From Granulicella sp. L56 (GTDB lineage Bacteria > Acidobacteriota > Terriglobia > Terriglobales > Acidobacteriaceae), in the NCBI RefSeq assembly GCF_009765835.1, contig NZ_LMUS01000001.1:682001-746000 (forward strand): a stretch of DNA of 64,000 nt. Reading direction: 5' to 3'. Both the position numbers and the translations under genes were made by a program. The notes beneath the pieces were generated by a model. That model saw nothing but the letters and a program-made list of their open reading frames with translations, was not told the origin of the DNA and ran no database searches. Within the stretch, counting starts at the first letter, position 1; every line of letters begins with the position of its first letter. This document shows positions 1 to 10,117 of this stretch, piece after piece.

Positions 1-885
1 GGCGCCGCCGATACCAGCTTCGTCGTCGAGATCGAGTTCGACGGCACCGCCCATCTCCGTTTCGGAGACAACACCAACGGCAAATTCCCCGACAGCCTTA
101 CCCAGTTCCTCGCCACCTGCCGCATCGGCAACGGCACGGCCGGCAATGTCGGTGCCGAGAGCCTCGTCTTCCTCGCCACCGGCGACGGCCGCATCCAGTC
201 CTGCACCAATCCCCTTCCAGCCTCGGGCGGCGTAGACCCCGAGACCGCCGATCAGATCCGCCGTCGCGCGCCGCAAGCGTTCATGACCCAGGAGCGCGCC
301 ATCACCATGACCGACTACGAGGCCATCGCCGAACGCAACACCCAGATCGACCAGGCCGTGGCTACCCTCCGCTGGACCGGAAGCTGGTACACCGTCTTCA
401 TCGCCGCCGAACCCAAAGGCGGAGGCAACCTCACTCCGGCACTGAGCAAGACGCTCACCCGCTGCATCAACCGCTACCGCCTCGCCGGACAGGACATCCA
501 ACTGCAATCACCGCAGTACCTGCCCCTTCAGATCAAGCTGACCGTATGCGTCGATCCCAGCTACTTCCAGGCCGATGTGCGTCAAGGGCTACTGCAGGTC
601 CTCGGCAGCCAGCCACTGCCCGGCGGTGGCAAGGGCCTCTTCGCTCCCGACACCTTCACCTTCGGACAAACCGTATACCTCAGCCCCATCTACGCCGCCG
701 CGCGCAAAGTCGCCGGCGTCACCTCTGTCACTGCCACCGTCTTCGAGCCGCAGGGCGTCAACAGCACCACCTATCTCGCCAACGGAGAGATCCCGCTCGG
801 CCCATTCCAGATCGCCCAGATGGACAACGACCGCAGCTATCCCAACCACGGTCAACTTACCCTTGTTCTCAAGGGTGGAAAGTGA
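1..885 (+). CDS. Baseplate J-family protein of a contractile tail/injection system (5'-truncated by window)
   Basis: The frame is open from base 1, so the gene starts before the window and 294 residues are visible. The stretch at about residues 77-105, with DPET, then RRRAP, then AITMTDYEAIA, is typical of gp6/baseplate J proteins, which build the baseplate wedge of contractile phage tails and tail-derived injection systems. The remainder (about 110-290) resembles the C-terminal part of that family, including a PNHGQLTLVL ending. It is followed after 7 bases by a second, longer baseplate-type gene, so both belong to one operon. Whether this is an extracellular injection system or a prophage tail cannot be decided here, because sheath, tube and AAA ATPase genes would lie upstream. 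Family assignment is fairly sure; the target is unknown. Confidence 0.8.
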   Translation, partial: GAADTSFVVEIEFDGTAHLRFGDNTNGKFPDSLTQFLATCRIGNGTAGNVGAESLVFLATGDGRIQSCTNPLPASGGVDPETADQIRRRAPQAFMTQERAITMTDYEAIAERNTQIDQAVATLRWTGSWYTVFIAAEPKGGGNLTPALSKTLTRCINRYRLAGQDIQLQSPQYLPLQIKLTVCVDPSYFQADVRQGLLQVLGSQPLPGGGKGLFAPDTFTFGQTVYLSPIYAAARKVAGVTSVTATVFEPQGVNSTTYLANGEIPLGPFQIAQMDNDRSYPNHGQLTLVLKGGK

Positions 886-892
886 GGAGCCT

Positions 893-3799
893 ATGAGCTG
901 CACGGAAACCTCCGGCACATCCGGCTGCACCTGCGGCTGCTGCTCCGGCATCAGTATCGAGACGCCGGTCGGCGAGAACAACCTGCCCGGCCTCTCCGCG
1001 ATCGCCTATCGCACCGGGACCTGGGCCACCTTCCGCGAGTCGATGCTGGCACGCCTCTCCAGTGCCGACTACCCAGCGCTCGCCTACCTCACCACCCGCG
1101 ACACCGATGACTTCAGCATCGCCCTGCTCGACGCCAGCTCCGTCGTCCTCGACATCCTCACCTTCTACCAGGAACGTCTCGCCAACGAGAGCTACCTGCG
1201 CACCGCCACTCAGCTTCGCTCTCTGACCGAACTTGCACGCCTCATCAACTATCAGCCCGCACCGGGCATCTCGGCTGAAACCTATCTCGCCTTCACGATC
1301 AAGGCCGCAACCGGCCTGCCGTCAAACCCAAACACCCCGGCCATCACCATCCCCGCTGGCACGCAGGTACAGAATGTCCCCGCGCAGAACCAGTCTCCGC
1401 AGTACTTCGAGACATCGGCCGACATTCTTGCCAAGGCCGACTGGAACGCCCTTCCCATCTCCACCGGCCAGCCGTGGATACCACCCGGCGGCGACGGTAT
1501 CTATCTCGACGGCACAACCACCCAACTTAACCCCGGCGATTCTCTTCTACTTCTGGGCATCGACCGCGAAGAGTGGACGCCCACTTCTACTCCCAACGAG
1601 CAGTGGGACGTGGTGACGCTCAACCAGGTCATCGTGGACACGCAGAACAGCCTCACCTGGGTCGGATGGGACACACGTCTCACCCACCGCACCGGATCGG
1701 GCACATCCCCAGCAACGTGGACCACCGCCAAGGTATTCGCCTTCCGCCAGAAGGCCGCGCTCTTCGGCAGCACCGCCCCCGACCCCAATCTTTTCGTCAA
1801 CGCCAAGACTCCCGCAAAGACCAGCCTGCCCGGCCTGATCGATGTCAACACCCCAACCTCGTGGATATGGAAGAACTTCACCATCGCCTCCAGCAGCCAG
1901 ATCGATCTCGACACCACCTACTCGAAGGTCGTCGTCGACACATGGTTCGCCCTTGTAGCCTCCGGCGACGTTCAACTCTACAAGGTCGCCTCGGTTGCTC
2001 CCGTCGCACGTTCAGGCTTCGCCATCAGCGCAAAGATCACCCGCCTCTCCGCCGATTACACCGACTCCAACATCGGCACCTATTTCCCGCTCCAAGCAAC
2101 CTCCGTCCTGGCCCAGAGCGAAGAGCTCGTCATCGCCAGCCAACCCTTCGACTACGCACTCTACGGTGCCATCCTCGATATCGATGCCTTCCGTCCCGAT
2201 CTCGTCGGAGCGCAGGCCGTGGCCATCACCGGCAAGGCGCAGAAGCTCAGCGTAGACACCTCCGCGTCCAGCCTCTCTTTCCAGCCCGACGACGGCTCCA
2301 ATCCCCTTGCGCTCAAGCCCGGCGACATCGTTACGCTGATCGACCCCAGTCCCCTGCCCCTCAACACAGACGGCTCAATCCCCGACTGGATCGGCTCCGA
2401 CGATACGCGCAACCTCCGCGTCTCCGACGCCAGCGGACGCACCGGCACTATCAGCGCCTCGCTCTCGGCCTTCTCACTCTCCCCCTCCAGCAAGTCTGAT
2501 CCGGACATACAGGAGTTCGCGCTCGTCTCCTCCGTGCTGGCCGTCAACACACCCAGTCCGCACACGCAGATCCTGCTTGAGTCCCCCCTGACCAACTGCT
2601 ACGACCGCACCATGACCACGGTCAACGCCAACGTCGGCCTCGCCACCGCTGGCCGCTCCGTCAGCGAGATCATGGGAAGCGGTTCCGCCGCCACGCCGAA
2701 CCAGAGCTTTGTGCTGCGCCAGCAACCGCTAACCTACGTGCAGTCGCCAACTCCCACCGGCCGGCTCAGTACCCTCCAGGTCCGCGCCAACGGAGTCGCC
2801 TGGAAAGAAGTCGCCACCCTCTACCAGCAGAAGCCCTCGGCCACCGTCTTCTCCACGCTCAATCAGGCCGACAGCACCACCGAAGTCCTCTTTGGCGATG
2901 GCGTCGGCAACAGCGGCGAAGGAGCCACGCTGCCCACAGGCCAGAACAATATTCAGGCTACCTATCGCATCGGCTCGGGAGCAGCCACCAACGTCGCCGC
3001 CGCCACTATCACCACGCTCATCGACCGCCCGCTCGGCGTCAGCGGCGTCATCAATCCCGAGTCCGCCACCGGCGGCCAGGACCCGCAATCGATCACCGAC
3101 GTCCGCCGCAACGCTCCGCTCTCCGTCCTCACTCTCGGCCGTGCCGTCTCCATCACCGACTATCAGAACTACGCCGCCACCTTCGCAGGCATCGCCAAGG
3201 CCTATGCCATCTGGATTCCCAGCGGCCCCAGCCGTGGCGTCTTCCTCACCGTCGCCGGAGCCGGAGGCGTGGCCCTGCCTCCGGGCAATCCGACCCTCGG
3301 CAATCTCGTCACCTCGCTGCACAACTACGGCAATCCGCTCATCCCGCTCACTGTCGTCACGTTTCTCGAAACGCTCTTCAGCTTCTCCGCCGACGTAGCC
3401 TACGACCCCAACTACGACTCGACCGTCGTCGAGGCCGCCATCGTTCAGTCGCTCCGCCAGAAATACAGCTTCGCCTGCCGCAGCTTCGGGCAAGGCGTCT
3501 CAGGAGACGAGATCGCCGCATTCATTCAGGCGATTCCCGGCGTCGTCGCGGTGAACGTGAAGACGCTCACCGTAGGAGCGACGAGCGCCGCCGGAGACCT
3601 CTCCAGTGGAAACTGGTCGGTCTACGCCTACAACCAGTGGAATGCGAACCCGATCACTCTCAACCGTCCATCGTCAGGATCGTACATGCGCATCTGCCCG
3701 GCCATTCCCGTGGCCAGCCCTGATTCTCCGCCGCAACCCGCCGAGGTTCTTGTCCTCGATCCCAATCCCAAGGCCGTAGCTCTGGGGGTGATGGCATGA
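893..3799 (+). CDS. Putative baseplate assembly protein (968 aa) of the tail-like cluster
   Basis: The start is placed at the ATG at 893, which follows a GAGGAG ribosome site at good spacing; the frame is also open upstream but would overlap the previous gene. Residues 40-130 contain the helical segment typical of TIGR02243-like baseplate assembly proteins (LTTRDTDDFSIALLD, then TFYQERLANESYL and LARLINYQPAPG). A baseplate J-like block lies near residues 735-775 (DVRRNAPLSVLTLGRAVSITDYQ). The extreme N-terminus is unusually cysteine-rich, with Cys at 3, 12, 14, 16 and 17 including a CGCC motif, which might bind metal or form disulfides. The last bases overlap the next gene in an ATGA junction, so translation is probably coupled. 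Role as a structural wedge/baseplate protein is inferred from family and context. Confidence 0.8.
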   Translation: MSCTETSGTSGCTCGCCSGISIETPVGENNLPGLSAIAYRTGTWATFRESMLARLSSADYPALAYLTTRDTDDFSIALLDASSVVLDILTFYQERLANESYLRTATQLRSLTELARLINYQPAPGISAETYLAFTIKAATGLPSNPNTPAITIPAGTQVQNVPAQNQSPQYFETSADILAKADWNALPISTGQPWIPPGGDGIYLDGTTTQLNPGDSLLLLGIDREEWTPTSTPNEQWDVVTLNQVIVDTQNSLTWVGWDTRLTHRTGSGTSPATWTTAKVFAFRQKAALFGSTAPDPNLFVNAKTPAKTSLPGLIDVNTPTSWIWKNFTIASSSQIDLDTTYSKVVVDTWFALVASGDVQLYKVASVAPVARSGFAISAKITRLSADYTDSNIGTYFPLQATSVLAQSEELVIASQPFDYALYGAILDIDAFRPDLVGAQAVAITGKAQKLSVDTSASSLSFQPDDGSNPLALKPGDIVTLIDPSPLPLNTDGSIPDWIGSDDTRNLRVSDASGRTGTISASLSAFSLSPSSKSDPDIQEFALVSSVLAVNTPSPHTQILLESPLTNCYDRTMTTVNANVGLATAGRSVSEIMGSGSAATPNQSFVLRQQPLTYVQSPTPTGRLSTLQVRANGVAWKEVATLYQQKPSATVFSTLNQADSTTEVLFGDGVGNSGEGATLPTGQNNIQATYRIGSGAATNVAAATITTLIDRPLGVSGVINPESATGGQDPQSITDVRRNAPLSVLTLGRAVSITDYQNYAATFAGIAKAYAIWIPSGPSRGVFLTVAGAGGVALPPGNPTLGNLVTSLHNYGNPLIPLTVVTFLETLFSFSADVAYDPNYDSTVVEAAIVQSLRQKYSFACRSFGQGVSGDEIAAFIQAIPGVVAVNVKTLTVGATSAAGDLSSGNWSVYAYNQWNANPITLNRPSSGSYMRICPAIPVASPDSPPQPAEVLVLDPNPKAVALGVMA

Positions 3800-6117
3800 G
3801 CATGCAAGGACTCGATCTCTTCCAGCTTCTTCCCGCCGTCTACCGCGTGCGCGATACGCAACTGGCCCAATCGCTGCCCCTGCTCACGCCCACCGAAGCA
3901 GCGACCCTCGCCGCGCTGCAACTGCTGACCGCGCCGTTCATGCCGCCGCTGCCGCCCGACCAGCAGGCGCTCTTCGATCAGCTCACCGCCAAGGCCTCGC
4001 GCGGCCCGCTCGAATCCCTACTCATGGTCATTCAGGAGCAGCTCTGCATCGTCTCCGACGACCTCGACCAGCTCTACGACGACCAGTTCATCGAAACCTG
4101 CGCGCGCTGGGTCATCCCCTACATCGGCGACCTCATCGGCTACCAGTCGGTGCGGGGCATCGCCCCCTCCATCGACAATCCACGCGCCGAAGTCGCCAAC
4201 ACCATCTCCTTCCGCCGCCGCAAAGGCACCGTGCTGGTGATGGAACAACTCGCCCGCGACGCCACAGCCTGGGGAGCGCACGCCGTCGAGTTTTTCCGCG
4301 TCCTCGCCGACACCCAGTACATGAACCACATCCGCCTCCAGAACCATTACGCTCCCGACGTTCGCAACTGGAAGGCAGGCCTCTACATCGAAACCGGCTT
4401 CGACCGCACCGCGCACAAGGTCGATGTCCGCCGCATCGCCTCCGTCATGCCCACCGAGCAGGGCCGCTACAACATTCAGAACATCGGCATCTTCCTCTGG
4501 TCGCTCGGCGCGTGGAGCATCACCAACTCTCCCGCGACCCCCTCCGCCGCCAACGCACCCGGCAACCCGGAGTGCTTCCGCTTCAGCTCCCTCGGCATGG
4601 ACATCCCTCTCTTCCACAAAGCTCTCTCGCAGGGAACCGATATCACCGACCCCGCCCGTCCCAACAATGTCCCCGATCGTCTCCGCCGCCGCGTCCTCTG
4701 CGACGACATCCAACGCGGAGTGGGAGCCGGCTACTACGGCCCCGGCAACAGCCTCGTCATCTCGATCAACGGCCAGCCCCTCAACCCATATGAGATTCAA
4801 GTATGCGACCTCGCCGGGGCCGAAGGCGCATGGGCCAACACCCCGGTCCAGAGTCCCTTCGCCGCAGCCATCGATCCTGAACTCGGCCGCCTCGCCCTGC
4901 CAGCCACCGCCGTCGGCACACACGCGCCCACGGTCGAAGTCTCCTACGAGTACGGCTTCAACGCCGACCTCGGCGGAGGAGAGTACGCCCGCGCCTCCGG
5001 CGGCAACGGCAACACCGGCTTCCTCGTCACCGACCCGGCGTGGATCGTTCCCTTCCCCGACACCGCTACGGCTCCTCGCTACACCGACCTGCAAGGCGCT
5101 ATCGACTTCGCCATTGGCGAGTTCGCCGAGAACGGCCTGATCGCCGTCGAGATCACCGGCTCGCAGATTTACTCGCCCGCCGGACAACTCCTCATCGACC
5201 TGCCCGCCGGAACTACCCTCGAACTGCGCGCCGCCGACGGCGCACGCCCTACCCTCCTGCTCGAAGACGAGATCGTCATCACCGGCGACGCCTCCAGCAC
5301 AGCGGTCCTCAACGGTCTGCTCATCGCCGCCGCTCCGGCAACCGTACCCGCGACTCCTTCGCCTGTGGCGCTGGTGCATGCACCGGCGTTGTTGACGGAC
5401 GGCAGCTACAGCCACCTCGGCCAGCTCAACCTCACCCACTGCACGCTCGTCCCCGGATGGTCGGTCAACCCGCAGGGAGAACCTCTCTTCCCCACCAGTC
5501 CTACGCTTCTGGTCGAACCCGCAGGATTACAAGTCATCGTAGCCCGCTCCATCCTCGGCCCCGTCCGCGCAACCAGAGTCGTCACCTTCAGCGCATCCGA
5601 CACCATCCTCGACGCGACCACCACCACCGGCATCGCCTACTCCGCTCCCGACGCCGCAGCCGATGGCCCCAGCGGCGGAGAACTTACCCTCGTCGGCTGC
5701 ACCGTCATCGGCAAGGTCCACGCCATCCTCTTCACCCTCATCTCCGACAGCATCTTCTGGGCGTGGCTCGCTCCCGGAGACACATGGGCCGCGCCGATGA
5801 TCGCTGACCGCAAGCAGGCCGGCTGCGTCCGCTTCAGCTATCTGCCCATCGGGGCCATTACGCCGCGGCGCTTCCAGTGCGTCGAGAAAGCTCCCGGCAC
5901 ACCGCAGCCGCTATTTTTCGCCCTGCGTTACGGGCATCCCGGCTATGGCAAACTTCTCGCCACCACCAACGATCGCATCCGTCGCGGTGCCGACGACGGC
6001 GGCGAAATGGGCGTCTTCCACTATCTACTGGGCCCGCTGCGCGAGACCGATTTGCGCATCCGCATGCAGGAGTATCTCCCCGTCGGCATGGAATTTGGAC
6101 TGATTTACCAGAACTGA
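3796..6117 (+). CDS. Tail protein I-like protein with repetitive beta-rich C-terminus (773 aa)
   Basis: The ATG overlaps the stop of the previous baseplate gene (ATGA). The N-terminal part (about 1-125) has the LLPAVYRVRDT start and the LYDDQFIETCARWVIPYIGDLIGYQ-like block near residues 93-118. That block is characteristic of phage tail protein I / TIGR02242-type proteins, which link the baseplate to fibres. The middle and C-terminal parts (about 430-770) are rich in short beta-strand-like segments (DLQGAIDFAIGEF, then LIAVEITGSQIYS and later LTLVGCTVIG) that suggest a right-handed beta-helix. It is therefore probably a baseplate-to-fibre adaptor. A 61-bp gap and a new strong ribosome site precede the next gene. 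The C-terminal fold is inference from the repeat rhythm. Confidence 0.75.
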   Translation: MSMQGLDLFQLLPAVYRVRDTQLAQSLPLLTPTEAATLAALQLLTAPFMPPLPPDQQALFDQLTAKASRGPLESLLMVIQEQLCIVSDDLDQLYDDQFIETCARWVIPYIGDLIGYQSVRGIAPSIDNPRAEVANTISFRRRKGTVLVMEQLARDATAWGAHAVEFFRVLADTQYMNHIRLQNHYAPDVRNWKAGLYIETGFDRTAHKVDVRRIASVMPTEQGRYNIQNIGIFLWSLGAWSITNSPATPSAANAPGNPECFRFSSLGMDIPLFHKALSQGTDITDPARPNNVPDRLRRRVLCDDIQRGVGAGYYGPGNSLVISINGQPLNPYEIQVCDLAGAEGAWANTPVQSPFAAAIDPELGRLALPATAVGTHAPTVEVSYEYGFNADLGGGEYARASGGNGNTGFLVTDPAWIVPFPDTATAPRYTDLQGAIDFAIGEFAENGLIAVEITGSQIYSPAGQLLIDLPAGTTLELRAADGARPTLLLEDEIVITGDASSTAVLNGLLIAAAPATVPATPSPVALVHAPALLTDGSYSHLGQLNLTHCTLVPGWSVNPQGEPLFPTSPTLLVEPAGLQVIVARSILGPVRATRVVTFSASDTILDATTTTGIAYSAPDAAADGPSGGELTLVGCTVIGKVHAILFTLISDSIFWAWLAPGDTWAAPMIADRKQAGCVRFSYLPIGAITPRRFQCVEKAPGTPQPLFFALRYGHPGYGKLLATTNDRIRRGADDGGEMGVFHYLLGPLRETDLRIRMQEYLPVGMEFGLIYQN

Positions 6118-6178
6118 GCGAAGAGAAAGACCGAACAAAACGGAACAGAACGAACAGAGACCAGCAGGAGGCAGCACC

Positions 6179-9100
6179 GTGAGCTTCGATACAAGCCGTT
6201 TTACCTTCGATCCCTTCAAGAACTACACCGGCGTCGTCATGGAACAGGGCCGCGTCCAGCTCGACTCCGACTGGAACGACTGGCTCGCCCAGCTCTTGCG
6301 CCGCATTCAGGCAGGCACGCTCGACATGCTGGGCCACGCCGCGTACCCGGCAACCACCCCCTACGCCTTCCTTATAAACCTCGATGGCACAGGCAATCTC
6401 ACCATCGGTCCCGGACGGATGTACATCGACGGCCTGCTTGCGGAAAATCACGGCGACCCCGCCGCCGCAACCTGGGACCCCGCCCTGGCCGAGCTCTCCG
6501 GCTCGCCGCAGCCCGCGCCGTCGGCGGAGACCGGAGCCATCTCCTTCACCAGCCAACCGTGGCTGCCCGGCGTCACGCTGCCTGCAGGCGGCGGCACCTT
6601 CCTAGCGTATCTCGACGTCTGGACACGCGCGGTCACCTATCTTGAGGACTCGAACCTCATCGACCCCGCCGTCGGCATCGACACCACGGGCCGCCTTCAG
6701 ACCGTGTGGCAGGTCAAGCTCGCCGCCATGAACGCAGGCGTCACCTGCGCCACTGCGGGCAGCCCATGGCCAGCGGACTCAAGCGGCCTGCTGACCACAG
6801 CGCCCATCGCCAACACACCCTCCGGCCCCTGCTGCCTCACGACCAACACCGGTTACACCGGCATGGAAAATCAGAACTACCGCGTCGAGGTCCACATCGG
6901 CGGCCCCGTCGGCACCGCCACCTTCAAGTGGTCGCGCGACAATGCCTCGGTCGAAACCGGCGTCACCGGCATCCTCGGCGTGACCAACTCCGTCGGCGTT
7001 GCAGCCAGCCAGCTCACCGTGCTCAGCATGGGCCGAGACCAGGTGCTCGGCTTCGCCCCCGGCAACTGGATCGAAGTCATCGATGACGACCTTGAGCTGG
7101 CCGGTCTGCCCGGCGAGCTGCATCTCATCGACACCATCGACTTCGCCGCCAAGACCATTACCCTCGACAGCAACGTCAGCGCCGCGAGCTTCCCCGTCGA
7201 TGGCTCCAACCAGACCACGCCCAGCCGCCACACCCGCATCCGCCGCTGGGACCAGTCCGGCAAAGTCTTCGCCAGCGACGGCACCACCCTCATCACCGAC
7301 CTCGGCGCCGCCGGCAGCACCGGCGCAATCCCCATCCCCGCCGCCGGAGCCGCAGTCATCCTCGAGAACGGCGTCACCGTCTCCTTCAGCCTCAGCTCGT
7401 CCACCGGCTCCTTCAACACCGGCGACTTCTGGACCTTCGCCGCCCGCACCGCCGACGGCAGCATCGAGCAGCTCAACAACGCTCCGCCACGCGGAATCCA
7501 CCACCACTACACCGGCCTCTCCGTCGTCAACTTTGCCACCGGAACTGCCACCGACTGCCGCAATCCCTTCGAGCCCTGCGAGGGCGGTGGGTGCGGCTGC
7601 TGCACCGTCACCGTAGGCGATGGCGTCGAAAGCTTCGGCCAGTACACCTCCATTAATGACGCCATCAAAGCCTTGCCCGACGCAGGCGGCGAGGTCTGCA
7701 TCCTGCCCGGCCGCTACTACGAGCACGTCTTCATCGAGGGCTGCCACGACGTCATCGTCCACGGTTGCGGCTACCAGACCCGGCTCGCTTCACCCTCTCT
7801 CCAGCCTGCGCCGCCGCCACCCGCTCCCATGAACCAGGCGGCTGGCCAACCAGCCGCGCCCCCTGCTGCTGCACCTGCACCGCCTCCCGGTCAGTTCAAC
7901 GCCGTCATCTCCATTTCAAGCTCGGCGCACATTCAACTGCGCGACTTCGCCGTCGAAGCCGACACCGATGAGGTCGGCATCCTCATCGATGGCACAGGAG
8001 ATCTGGTCGTCCAGCCCGGCAACGTCATCGAAGTTCAAGCCGCTTCAAACAATCCTGCCGTCTTATCCAGCGCTCAGGCCTTCAACATCTTCGGCGCAAT
8101 CGACATCACCGTAGAAGACCTCTTCCTTACCGCATCGACCCTGCCCGCAATTCTCGCCAAGCTGGTTCGCCTGCTGCGCATCGACGACAACCGCGTCGCC
8201 ATGCAGGACGTCGCCAGCATCTGGCCAGCCATCTGGGTCAGCGGTCAGGAGATCCACATCGACCGCAACTTTGTCGGCATCCAATCCACCGCCATATTCA
8301 ACGAATGGATGTCGACAGCGGTCACCAACGATCTCGCCTCCAGCCCTGCGTCAGCAAGCGCGGAGGCCACCACAACCGCAGCCGCTCCTGCGACAGCCAC
8401 CGCGAAGAGCTCCAACTCCTCGGCCAGCCAAAAGGTCGCCGCGCAAATAGCGCAGAAGCGTTCCAAGGCGACCGCAAAGCAACAGGCGGCCAATCCCGCA
8501 GCGGTCATGGTGCAGGAGGCGGACACGGCCGTCTTCCTGAGCGCAGCGGTCGCCAAAAACCGTGGCGGCATCCAGATCGGCGGCAGGTCGCGCAGCGTCT
8601 TCGTCATCGACAACCTCATCCAGGGCGGGCGCGGCAACGGCATCACCCTCGGCAGCTTCGACGTCCTCGACGCCAACGGCAACGACACCAGCTCGACCAT
8701 CGGCGTCATCGTCTTGCAGGAAGACCCCTGCTCCACCACCGGAACCCTGCAGCCGCCCACCACAGTCCCTACCGGAACCGGCACGCCCGGAGGCTCCATC
8801 GTCGCTGGCGGCCCACTGATCGACATTCTCATCGACCACAACCGCATCCTCAACATGGGCATGTGCGGCATCGGGCCCGTGGGCTTCTTCGATCTGCGCA
8901 CGGTCTTTGAAATCATCACCATCGAAAATCTCACCATCACCTCAAACACCATCACCAACGTCCTGCTGCGCGACACCGCCGCCGTCAACACTTTCGGCAC
9001 CGCCGCAAGCTCGCAGGCCTCCGCCAGTACCAATGCAACCGACACAACCACAAGTTCGTTCGCCACCGTCGGGACCGTCAATGCCGGAACCTCGACCCCT

Positions 9101-10054
9101 TACGGGGCCATCAGCGTCTCTTCCGTCGAAAACCTCGTCATTCGCGACAACGCCATCACCAACTTCGGCAGCAAGCCCGGCATCGCGGCCAACGGCATCT
9201 TCATCCTCATCGGCGAGATGGTCGAGATCAGCCGCAACCAAATCCTCGAAACCCGCGACTGGACTCAGACCACCAACGACACTCCCGTCAATCCGGGCGG
9301 GATCCATGGCGGCATCGTGATCGCCATCGTCACGCCTCCTTCGATCACCAACGCCACTGCGCTCACCGCGTCTTCCAACGCCCTCTTTGAACCCGGCCTC
9401 CCCGCTCTCCGTGTGGAAGAAAATGTCGTTCGCGTAGCCCTCGGCCAAGCCTTCGTCGCCCTCGGCCTCGGCCCCTTCGCCATCTCCAACAATCACTTCA
9501 CCTGCGGCGGCACCATCCGCGGCCGGGGAACACCGATGGCCCAGACCGTACTCATTCTTAATCTCGGCACCGCCATCGAAGCCGCCGCCACGACTCGTCC
9601 TTCCGGGGTCAACAGCGGATTGGCCGGCTACGCCGTTGCGGAGTCTGCCCCAACTCTCTCTGCATCCTCCAACGGCACCGTGCTCTTCACAAACAACATC
9701 TGCCAGTTGGAAGCGCGCGCCGACCGTCAGCGCTCCATCACCTCCGTCACCATCATCAGCACCGACAACCTCATCTTTTCGAACAATCAACTCTGGTTCG
9801 ACAGCGCCACCATCGATGCGTTCTTCGACGCTTTTCTCGCCGCAGGTACCCTCACGGCCACCGGCAATCGCTTCCAGGAATCCGCGGCCTCCGTTTACTT
9901 ATCCGGCCTCACCGTCGCACCCTTCAACATCACCACGCAGAACATCTCCACCTTCTGCCTGCTCGTCAGCGGCGCAAACCAGATCAATACCTCCAACCTC
10001 GCCATCGTCAATGCGTTTTTTAACAACATCTGCGCCAGCCTTCAAAAGCAGTAG
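6179..10054 (+). CDS. Giant DUF6519 / right-handed beta-helix protein, likely tail fibre or spike (1291 aa)
   Basis: The start is a GTG at 6179 preceded by AGGAGG with a 7-base gap. Residues 8-40 (TFDPFKNYTGVVMEQGRVQLDSDWND in part) match the DUF6519 N-terminal signature found in tail-like clusters. Near residue 470 there is a GGGCGCCTVTVGDGV segment; from there to the end the protein shows repeated N-x-I/V-x-x-N turns (DNRVAM, DHNRILNMG, SNTITNVL, RDNAITNFG, SNNHFTCGG) as in pectin-lyase-like beta-helices. An Ala/Ser/Thr/Lys-rich low-complexity insert lies at about residues 720-785. A surface-binding fibre or spike decorating the injection apparatus is the best guess; an enzyme acting on a polysaccharide is an alternative. 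I see no catalytic residues I can name. Confidence 0.7.
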   Translation: MSFDTSRFTFDPFKNYTGVVMEQGRVQLDSDWNDWLAQLLRRIQAGTLDMLGHAAYPATTPYAFLINLDGTGNLTIGPGRMYIDGLLAENHGDPAAATWDPALAELSGSPQPAPSAETGAISFTSQPWLPGVTLPAGGGTFLAYLDVWTRAVTYLEDSNLIDPAVGIDTTGRLQTVWQVKLAAMNAGVTCATAGSPWPADSSGLLTTAPIANTPSGPCCLTTNTGYTGMENQNYRVEVHIGGPVGTATFKWSRDNASVETGVTGILGVTNSVGVAASQLTVLSMGRDQVLGFAPGNWIEVIDDDLELAGLPGELHLIDTIDFAAKTITLDSNVSAASFPVDGSNQTTPSRHTRIRRWDQSGKVFASDGTTLITDLGAAGSTGAIPIPAAGAAVILENGVTVSFSLSSSTGSFNTGDFWTFAARTADGSIEQLNNAPPRGIHHHYTGLSVVNFATGTATDCRNPFEPCEGGGCGCCTVTVGDGVESFGQYTSINDAIKALPDAGGEVCILPGRYYEHVFIEGCHDVIVHGCGYQTRLASPSLQPAPPPPAPMNQAAGQPAAPPAAAPAPPPGQFNAVISISSSAHIQLRDFAVEADTDEVGILIDGTGDLVVQPGNVIEVQAASNNPAVLSSAQAFNIFGAIDITVEDLFLTASTLPAILAKLVRLLRIDDNRVAMQDVASIWPAIWVSGQEIHIDRNFVGIQSTAIFNEWMSTAVTNDLASSPASASAEATTTAAAPATATAKSSNSSASQKVAAQIAQKRSKATAKQQAANPAAVMVQEADTAVFLSAAVAKNRGGIQIGGRSRSVFVIDNLIQGGRGNGITLGSFDVLDANGNDTSSTIGVIVLQEDPCSTTGTLQPPTTVPTGTGTPGGSIVAGGPLIDILIDHNRILNMGMCGIGPVGFFDLRTVFEIITIENLTITSNTITNVLLRDTAAVNTFGTAASSQASASTNATDTTTSSFATVGTVNAGTSTPYGAISVSSVENLVIRDNAITNFGSKPGIAANGIFILIGEMVEISRNQILETRDWTQTTNDTPVNPGGIHGGIVIAIVTPPSITNATALTASSNALFEPGLPALRVEENVVRVALGQAFVALGLGPFAISNNHFTCGGTIRGRGTPMAQTVLILNLGTAIEAAATTRPSGVNSGLAGYAVAESAPTLSASSNGTVLFTNNICQLEARADRQRSITSVTIISTDNLIFSNNQLWFDSATIDAFFDAFLAAGTLTATGNRFQESAASVYLSGLTVAPFNITTQNISTFCLLVSGANQINTSNLAIVNAFFNNICASLQKQ

Positions 10055-10117
10055 CGCTCGCGTGCCAATCAGGATCGAATCCATTCCAAGGGAAAGAGCA
10101 GCGAAAGGATGCAAGCC

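Noticed and set aside
575-892. Extended N-terminus of the second baseplate protein overlapping the first
   Set aside because: The upstream part is a Ser/Pro/Arg-rich out-of-frame reading of the first gene; the ATG at 893 has a proper ribosome site.
4018-5439. Long open minus-strand frame (473 codons) opposite the tail protein I-like gene
   Set aside because: It is Val/Gly/Asp/Glu-rich antisense of a high-GC gene with strong third-position C bias; no motif or ribosome site supports it.
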